Positions 59,058-64,000 of a stretch of DNA of 64,000 nucleotides are shown piece after piece. The DNA comes from Thalassospira profundimaris. GTDB taxonomy: Bacteria; Pseudomonadota; Alphaproteobacteria; Rhodospirillales; Thalassospiraceae. The DNA lies in assembly GCF_003326675.1 (NCBI RefSeq), contig NZ_JPWF01000001.1:124001-188000 (forward strand), given 5' to 3'. Below the pieces are notes generated by a model that saw nothing but the letters and a program-made list of their open reading frames with translations, searched no databases and was not told the DNA's origin. The position numbers and the translations under genes were made by a program. Numbering within the stretch: the first letter of the stretch is position 1; every line of letters begins with the position of its first letter.

Positions 59058-60263
59058 ATGAATTTTGAGGCCAAAGGACAAAGACCGTCAGAAATGACAG
59101 GTCGGTTTAGGCCAGATACCATGCTGCGCGGCATGGTGTTCGGGATGTCATTTGCCGTGGGACTGACTTTTGGTGCCGGACCGGGCATGGCCCAGTCCAC
59201 CGAAACCGGCACTGGCACTGGCACTGGCACCGGTGCCTCCGAAAGCATCCAAACCGATGCCCCGGCCCCGGCCCAAGCCCAAGATCCGGCACCGGAAGCG
59301 GCCGAGCCATCCGTGGTGGCAGCGGGCGGTGATGCGACATCAGCAGTGGTTTTCATGTATCACCGGTTTGGCGAAGATGAATATCCCTCGACCAATATCC
59401 GGCTCGAACAGTTCAAGGAACATATCGCGGAGCTGACCAGTGGCGGGTATTCGGTTCTCGGTCTGCCGCAGATTGTCCGTGCCCTTGAAAGCGGTGAGGG
59501 TCTTCCGGATCGGGCCATCGGGATTACCATCGATGATGCCTATCGTTCGGTCTATGAACAGGCTTGGCCGATCTTTCGCGCCAACAACATGCCGTTCACG
59601 GTGTTTGTTTCGACCGAACAGCTTGATGAAGGCGTGTCGAATTACATGACCTGGGACATGGTGCGTGAACTGGTCAAGGATGGCGTGACCATCGGCGGCC
59701 ATAGTCAGCATCATTCCCATTTGCCGGCAATTGATATCGAAGCGGTCAAAGCCGAACTGGCCCATTCCGCCGAACGCTTCAAGGAAGAGCTTGGCTTTGT
59801 CCCTGAGCTGTTTGCCTATCCCTATGGCGAAGCCAATGCAGACGTGATCAAGGCGGTCAAGGAAGCCGGATACAAGGCATCCTTTGGCCAGCAAAGCGGC
59901 GCGATGAGCACGGAATCCGATTTCACCTATTTGCCGCGCTTTGCCCTGAACGAGCATTATGGCGCGATGGACCGGTTTAAACTGGCGGCCAATTCATTGC
60001 CCTTGCGGGTTAGTGATGTGACGCCGGGTGATTATACCCTGACACGCAATCCCCCGGCCTTTGGCTTTACACTTAAGGACCCGGCACCTGATATTGCCTG
60101 CTATCCGTCTGATGGCGACGCCACCATGACCCGATTGGGGGATGAACGCGTTGAAATCCGTCTGGATGGCCCGGTGGCATCGGGGCGCTGGCGGATTAAC
60201 TGCACGACGATGGGCCCGCAATCACGCTGGCGCTGGTTCGGGATGCTGTATACCGTGCCGTGA
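59058..60263 (+). CDS. Secreted polysaccharide deacetylase family protein
   Basis: 401 residues from the ATG at 59058 (MNFEAKGQRPSEMTG), or from 59124 (MLRGMVFGMSFA), which begins at the signal peptide itself; the upstream 59031 start is the least likely. Signal LRGMVFGMSFAVGLTFGAGPGMAQ. A threonine-glycine and proline-alanine-rich linker precedes the catalytic domain. NodB domain motifs: ITIDDAYRSVYEQAWPIF (catalytic Asp pair of motif 1), GGHSQHHSHLPAI (metal His pair of motif 2) and ELFAYPYGEANADVI (motif 3). It probably removes acetyl groups from peptidoglycan or exopolysaccharide in the periplasm. The C-terminal part (about 310-400) is an unassigned beta domain. Confidence 0.87.
   Translation: MNFEAKGQRPSEMTGRFRPDTMLRGMVFGMSFAVGLTFGAGPGMAQSTETGTGTGTGTGASESIQTDAPAPAQAQDPAPEAAEPSVVAAGGDATSAVVFMYHRFGEDEYPSTNIRLEQFKEHIAELTSGGYSVLGLPQIVRALESGEGLPDRAIGITIDDAYRSVYEQAWPIFRANNMPFTVFVSTEQLDEGVSNYMTWDMVRELVKDGVTIGGHSQHHSHLPAIDIEAVKAELAHSAERFKEELGFVPELFAYPYGEANADVIKAVKEAGYKASFGQQSGAMSTESDFTYLPRFALNEHYGAMDRFKLAANSLPLRVSDVTPGDYTLTRNPPAFGFTLKDPAPDIACYPSDGDATMTRLGDERVEIRLDGPVASGRWRINCTTMGPQSRWRWFGMLYTVP
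59205..59237 (+). repeat. Hexanucleotide repeat coding for a Thr-Gly linker
   Basis: About five tandem GGCACT/GGCACC units (59205-59237) encoding TGTGTGTGTGA between the signal peptide and the catalytic domain. As a 6-bp unit, copy changes would keep the frame and only alter linker length. Confidence 0.75.
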
Positions 60264-60312
60264 TTAGATGGCTTGGGCTTTGTGCAAGCCTTTGACATAT
60301 ATAGAAAAGACA

Positions 60313-60343
60313 AGCGCCGCATTCCTGATCCGGATGCGGCGTT
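60313..60343 (+). terminator. Terminator after the deacetylase gene
   Basis: Stem 60313-60324 with 60332-60343, including G-U pairs, 7-nt loop, followed by a moderately T-rich tail (CTGCATTTCATCTTT). Confidence 0.5.
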
Positions 60344-60418
60344 CTGCATTTCATCTTTGGGTGCTTGCGCCTGATAATGAGACAATGTAGGTTAACCACA
60401 CTTTTTAACCGTAATTAA

Positions 60419-61648
60419 TTGGTAATCACAGTGTCGGCAGGCAAGAATATCCTTCTGATCATCTCGGGCGGCATTGCGGCCTATAAGGTTCTCGAGGTGA
60501 TCCGTCGGCTCAGAGATCGCGAAATCAATATTCGCGCCATCCTGACCAAGGGCGGTGAACAGTTCGTGACCCCGCTGTCTGTGGCGGCACTGACGGAGAA
60601 CAAGGTTTATCAGGATCTGTTTTCCCTGACCGACGAAGCCGAAATGGGCCATATCCGTTTGTCGCGCGAAGCCGACCTTGTGCTGGTCGCCCCGGCAAGT
60701 GCCGATATTCTGGCCAAAATGGCAACCGGTCAGGCCGGTGATCTGGCGACAACTGCCCTTTTGGCGACCAACAAGCCGGTCATGATCGCACCGGCCATGA
60801 ATGTCGAGATGTGGAACCATCCGGCGACCCAGGCCAATATTGCAACGCTTGAAAGCCGTGGCGTGATCCGCGTTGGTCCGTCATCGGGTGATCTGGCTTG
60901 TGGCGAAGTCGGTTCGGGACGTCTGGCCGAACCGGCCGAGATTATTGCATCGGTCCTTGATTTCCTGGGTGGTGTGTCCGCGCCAAAACCGCTTGCAGGT
61001 AAGAAAGTCGTTGTCACCAGCGGCCCGACCCACGAACCGATTGACCCGGTGCGCTATATTGCCAACCGGTCCTCGGGCAAGCAGGGCCATGCGATTGCGC
61101 AGGCGCTAAGCAATGCCGGGGCTGATGTAACGCTGGTTTCCGGCCCCGTTGCCCTGCCCGACCCGGCCGGGGTCAAGGTTGTGCGGATTGAAACAGCACG
61201 TGACATGCTTGCTGCGGTTCAGAATGCCCTTCCGGCTGATATCGCGATTTGTGCGGCGGCTGTGGCTGATTGGCGCACCGCCGATGAAGCCGGTCAGAAG
61301 CTTAAAAAGGATGGATCGGGGGTAATCCCCGACCTCAAGCTTTCGGAAAATCCCGATATTCTGGCAACCATTAGCCAGGCCGGGGCATCGCGCCCGGGGC
61401 TTGTCATCGGATTTGCCGCCGAAACCGAAAAAGTCACCGAACATGCGCGTGCCAAACGGGCGCGCAAGGGGTGTGACTGGATTCTTGCCAATGACGTTGC
61501 CCCGGATACCGGGACCTTTGGCGGGGATCAAAACGAAATTTGCCTGATTTCAGGCGACGATGCCAAAAGTGATGAACATTGGTCACGCCAAAGCAAAACC
61601 GGCATTGCCGAGGCGCTTTGTGCCCGCATCATCAAACATTTTTCCTGA
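60419..61648 (+). CDS. coaBC: Bifunctional phosphopantothenoylcysteine decarboxylase/synthetase
   Basis: CoaBC (Dfp): joins cysteine to 4'-phosphopantothenate and decarboxylates the product in CoA synthesis. 409 residues; a GTG at 60431 (VSAGKNILLI) is an alternative start. N-terminal CoaC flavin domain: IISGGIAAYKVLEVIRRL, PASADILAKMATGQAGDL and MIAPAMNVEMWNHPAT (the PxMNxxMW motif). CoaB half: KKVVVTSGPTHEPIDPVRYIANRSSGKQGHAIAQAL, with ICAAAVADWR and the lysine-rich LKKDGSG dimer region. Next is dut, the usual alphaproteobacterial order. CoaE is at 0.6-1.2 kb. Confidence 0.96.
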   Translation: MVITVSAGKNILLIISGGIAAYKVLEVIRRLRDREINIRAILTKGGEQFVTPLSVAALTENKVYQDLFSLTDEAEMGHIRLSREADLVLVAPASADILAKMATGQAGDLATTALLATNKPVMIAPAMNVEMWNHPATQANIATLESRGVIRVGPSSGDLACGEVGSGRLAEPAEIIASVLDFLGGVSAPKPLAGKKVVVTSGPTHEPIDPVRYIANRSSGKQGHAIAQALSNAGADVTLVSGPVALPDPAGVKVVRIETARDMLAAVQNALPADIAICAAAVADWRTADEAGQKLKKDGSGVIPDLKLSENPDILATISQAGASRPGLVIGFAAETEKVTEHARAKRARKGCDWILANDVAPDTGTFGGDQNEICLISGDDAKSDEHWSRQSKTGIAEALCARIIKHFS

Positions 61649-61716
61649 TGCGATCCCGATTGCACAGGCAATGAAGAACATCCCGGATATGACCGGGCAA
61701 GATACAAGGATGGAAT

Positions 61717-62181
61717 ATGTCGGTTCTTAATGTTGATCTGAAACAGTTGCCGCACGGGGCGGATTTGCCGTTGCCGGAATATGCAACTGCGCAATCGGCC
61801 GCCGTGGATTTGCAGGCGGCGATTGACGGCAAACTGGTGCTTGCACCGGGCAAACGTGCGCTGGTTGAAACCGGTATTGCCATTGCCCTGCCCGCCGGGT
61901 TCGAAGCACAGGTACGCCCGCGTTCCGGTCTGGCAGCCAAGAACGGTGTAACGGTTCTTAATAGTCCGGGCACGATTGATGCTGACTATCGCGGCGAGAT
62001 CAAAGTCATCCTGATCAATCATGGCGAAAACGCGTTTGAAATCGAACGCGGCATGCGCATCGCCCAGCTTGTCGTCGCACCGGTGACCCAAGTGGCATGG
62101 CGTGCGGTGGATGATCTTGACGAAACGGCACGTGGTGCGGGCGGTTTCGGTTCGACCGGGACCGCAAGCCCCGCGAAGTAG
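61717..62181 (+). CDS. dut: dUTP diphosphatase
   Basis: Trimeric dUTPase that prevents uracil incorporation into DNA and supplies dUMP for thymidylate. 154 residues. Motif 1 [14 protein letters not shown]-like segment (with Asp), motif 2 [30 protein letters not shown] (motifs 2 and 3 with conserved PRSGLA and [11 protein letters not shown]), and C-terminal motif 5 [11 protein letters not shown]. All five motifs are intact. 68 bp after coaBC in the same direction, so probably one transcript. Confidence 0.96.
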   Translation: MSVLNVDLKQLPHGADLPLPEYATAQSAAVDLQAAIDGKLVLAPGKRALVETGIAIALPAGFEAQVRPRSGLAAKNGVTVLNSPGTIDADYRGEIKVILINHGENAFEIERGMRIAQLVVAPVTQVAWRAVDDLDETARGAGGFGSTGTASPAK

Positions 62182-62317
62182 GTATTTAAGGCAATGTCAT
62201 GGTACCGCCTTGCGGTGCCGTGGCTGTTGCCGGTGATGGTTAAGTTACTCTGGCGAAATCAGGTCTTTATGTCATCTGGGGGGATGGCTGGACCATATGG
62301 GGAGTAAAGAAGAGAAG

Positions 62318-62773
62318 ATGCTAAAGCTTTCAAAAAAGATGCTGTTTGCGATCGAGGCGGTCGTGGATATTGCCTATAACGCGGCGGGTGAGCCGGTTCA
62401 AAGCCGTGATATCACCGCCCGTCAGGGTATTCCGAAACGTTACCTTGAACAGACCCTTCAGCAGCTGGTGCGTGCCGATATTCTGGTGGGTGTGCGCGGT
62501 CCGCGTGGCGGGTATCGTTTGGCACGTGAACGTCGCCGTATCACGCTTGCCGACATCGTTTCGGTGATCCGGTCGATGGAAACATCCGACGATCCAATCG
62601 AAGATCCGGCAGGATCGCCGTTGGGCAAGGAAGTTGTGCGTCCGCTTTGGCGGGAATTGCAGGACGAAATGATGAAGCAGCTTGAAAAAATCACGGTCGA
62701 AGACCTGTGCAACCGTGCACGTGACGCAGGCCTGCGCAGCGGGATCGAAGAGTCCCCTGATTTCATCATTTAG
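62318..62773 (+). CDS. Rrf2 family regulator, CymR-like
   Basis: 151 residues from the ATG at 62318 (MLKLSKKMLFAIEAVVDIAY). Rrf2 winged helix: KMLFAIEAVVDIAYNAAGEPVQSRDITARQGIPKRYLEQTLQQLVRADILVGVRGPRGGYRLARERRRITLADIV (the LVRAGL and GPRGGYRLA signatures). The three cluster-ligating cysteines of IscR are missing; the only cysteine is near the C-terminus (DLCNRARD). This fits the CymR group, which represses cysteine genes with cysteine synthase as partner. cysK is 203 bp downstream. Mechanism is inference. Confidence 0.85.
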   Translation: MLKLSKKMLFAIEAVVDIAYNAAGEPVQSRDITARQGIPKRYLEQTLQQLVRADILVGVRGPRGGYRLARERRRITLADIVSVIRSMETSDDPIEDPAGSPLGKEVVRPLWRELQDEMMKQLEKITVEDLCNRARDAGLRSGIEESPDFII

Positions 62774-62976
62774 TCTTCTGGGCTGGCGGCGGAGTGTTGT
62801 ATGGTTATTCAACAGAATTCCGCTGCAATTTTCGATAAACTACAGGCATCATGAATACCGTTTAGGTCAGACTTTTGTAAAAATTTCTTCTATCCATTTG
62901 ACCTTGTGGAATAGCGATATAAATACAATTGCATCATGTGCTTGATGGCTAAAATACAGAAACGTGCGAGGAAAAC

Positions 62977-63927
62977 ATGACTGAGTTTCGCGGCAAGATT
63001 TACGACAGCATCATCGACACCATTGGCGCAACGCCGCTGGTGCGCCTTTCGCGTTTGGCCGAAGCCGAAGGTGTGAAAGCTGATCTGATCGGCAAGCTCG
63101 AATTCTTTAACCCGCTGGCATCGGTCAAGGACCGTATTGGTCTGGCGATGATCGAAAATGCCGAGAAGGCGGGCAAATTGGCACCGGGCGCAACTCTGGT
63201 CGAGCCGACCTCGGGCAATACCGGTATCGCGCTGGCATTCGTTGCCGCCGCCAAGGGGTACAAGCTGATCCTGACCATGCCTGAAAGCATGTCACTTGAA
63301 CGCCGCAAGATGCTGATGCTTCTGGGCGCGCAGATCGATCTGACCCCGGCTGCCAAGGGCATGAAGGGTGCGGTTGCCCGCGCCGAGGAACTGGTTGCCG
63401 AAATTGATGGCGCCGTCATGCTTCAGCAATTTGATAACCCGGCCAACCCGGAAGTTCACCGTAACACCACCGCGGAAGAAATCCTTAAGGATACCGCCGG
63501 TCAGGTTGATATCTTTGTTGCGGGTGTGGGCACCGGCGGTACGCTGAGCGGTGTGGGTGAAGTGCTTAAAAAGCATAACCCCAACATCCAGATCGTTGCG
63601 GTCGAACCCGAAGACAGCCCGGTCATTTCCGGTGGCGCACCGGGCCCGCACAAAATTCAGGGCATCGGTGCCGGTTTCATTCCGGGCAACCTCAATACCG
63701 ATGTGATTGATACCGTCATGACCATTGGCAACGAAACTGCGTTTGCGACTGCACGCAAGCTTGCGGCCATCGAAGGCCTTCCGACCGGTATTTCGTCGGG
63801 TGCGGCTGTTGCCGCAGGTATCGAGCTTGGTCAGAAGCCGGAAAATGCCGGTAAACGCATCGTTGTGATCGTACCGAGCTTTGCGGAACGTTATCTGTCG
63901 ACCGCGCTCTTCGAAGGTCTGCAATAA
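62977..63927 (+). CDS. cysK: Cysteine synthase A
   Basis: O-acetylserine sulfhydrylase: exchanges the acetate of OAS for sulphide in a PLP-dependent reaction. 316 residues. [24 protein letters not shown] lysine in [11 protein letters not shown] (about Lys51), [11 protein letters not shown], phosphate loop [13 protein letters not shown] (about 185-197) and the final segment [15 protein letters not shown]. Length and motifs match CysK. Divergent from nothing, it follows the Rrf2 gene with a 203-bp gap that holds its own promoter region; a good ribosome site AGGAAA is 5 bp upstream of the ATG. Ends in a strong terminator. Confidence 0.96.
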   Translation: MTEFRGKIYDSIIDTIGATPLVRLSRLAEAEGVKADLIGKLEFFNPLASVKDRIGLAMIENAEKAGKLAPGATLVEPTSGNTGIALAFVAAAKGYKLILTMPESMSLERRKMLMLLGAQIDLTPAAKGMKGAVARAEELVAEIDGAVMLQQFDNPANPEVHRNTTAEEILKDTAGQVDIFVAGVGTGGTLSGVGEVLKKHNPNIQIVAVEPEDSPVISGGAPGPHKIQGIGAGFIPGNLNTDVIDTVMTIGNETAFATARKLAAIEGLPTGISSGAAVAAGIELGQKPENAGKRIVVIVPSFAERYLSTALFEGLQ

Positions 63928-63952
63928 GTCCTTTGACGGTTGGCTGAAAATG

Positions 63953-63985
63953 AAGGTCCGGTGTTGTGCACCGGGCCTTTTTTAT
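63953..63985 (+). terminator. Terminator of cysK
   Basis: 11-bp stem with one G-U pair (63953-63963 with 63969-63979), loop TTGTG, then a run of Ts. Confidence 0.88.
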
Positions 63986-64000
63986 GTCCGGCTTTCCGGC

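Noticed and set aside
60392-60418. Three TTAA motifs before coaBC
   Set aside because: Spacings are 9 and 6 nt, not 7, so I do not call a CtrA box.
1-64000. tRNA, rRNA, IS elements, prophage, CRISPR
   Set aside because: I looked for cloverleaf T-arm sequences, repeat-spacer arrays, transposase motifs and terminal repeats and saw none.

Overview
The window looks like an alphaproteobacterial chromosome, most likely a marine Rhodospirillales member of the Thalassospira type. This rests on the gene set (HemJ, the Tim44-like protein beside SecB, IalB, bactofilin, the Rrf2-cysK pair) and on gene order around a replication origin of the Caulobacter kind between the PEP synthase/PPDK regulatory protein gene and hemE. 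The genus is inference; no rRNA gene is present. Coding density is high. I saw no tRNA, rRNA, insertion sequence, prophage or CRISPR array.

Region 1 (1-7.2 kb) is the origin neighbourhood. dnaQ (cut by the window edge), coaE, aroE, maf and the ppsR-type gene run left, and hemE, hemH and hemJ run right. The 680-bp gap between the two sets carries DnaA boxes, an AT-rich stretch and an unusual cluster of GANTC sites inside a repeated GGAGTCG motif. It is called here as oriC. Region 2 (7.2-19.6 kb) is envelope and housekeeping: secB, fxsA, Tim44-like, mltA, a Dabb protein, an EamA transporter, rlmN, an IalB-like protein, a lipoprotein-bactofilin-EI24 group, lolA and gshB. A probable new small RNA with four hairpins and a strong terminator lies between the EI24 gene and lolA on the minus strand.

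Region 3 (19.7-31.8 kb) holds small regulator-target sets: TetR with an AhpD-like protein and two matching operators; MarR with two PhnB-like VOC proteins and a SnoaL-like protein; and AraC with an SDR, a cupin, a carboxymuconolactone decarboxylase-like protein and a cyclophilin-like protein. comM and a PhoD-like phosphatase also lie here. Region 4 (31.8-38.5 kb) is a six-gene minus-strand operon: ROK repressor, M20 peptidase/deacylase, sugar-type ABC binding protein and permease, YhfX-like PLP racemase, and a single-domain ABC ATPase. It is probably an uptake and breakdown pathway for an unidentified amino-acid-containing compound.

Region 5 (38.7-45.6 kb) holds accessory metabolism: GNAT, SDR with LysR, SRPBCC, a GhrA-like dehydrogenase with a 13-bp tandem repeat in its leader, VOC with a second LysR, and a DUF6314 protein. 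Region 6 (45.6-50.2 kb) is the histidine operon hisB-DUF2628-hisH-GNAT-hisA-hisF-hisE, then a HIT protein, with ATGA overlaps binding the GNAT and DUF2628 genes into it. Region 7 (50.3-64 kb) has a dCache adenylate cyclase, adenine deaminase, hslVU, an orphan PhoR-like kinase, a RutE-like nitroreductase, a secreted polysaccharide deacetylase, coaBC-dut, and an Rrf2 regulator with cysK. coaE and coaBC supply coenzyme A, and aroE and the his genes supply amino acids.
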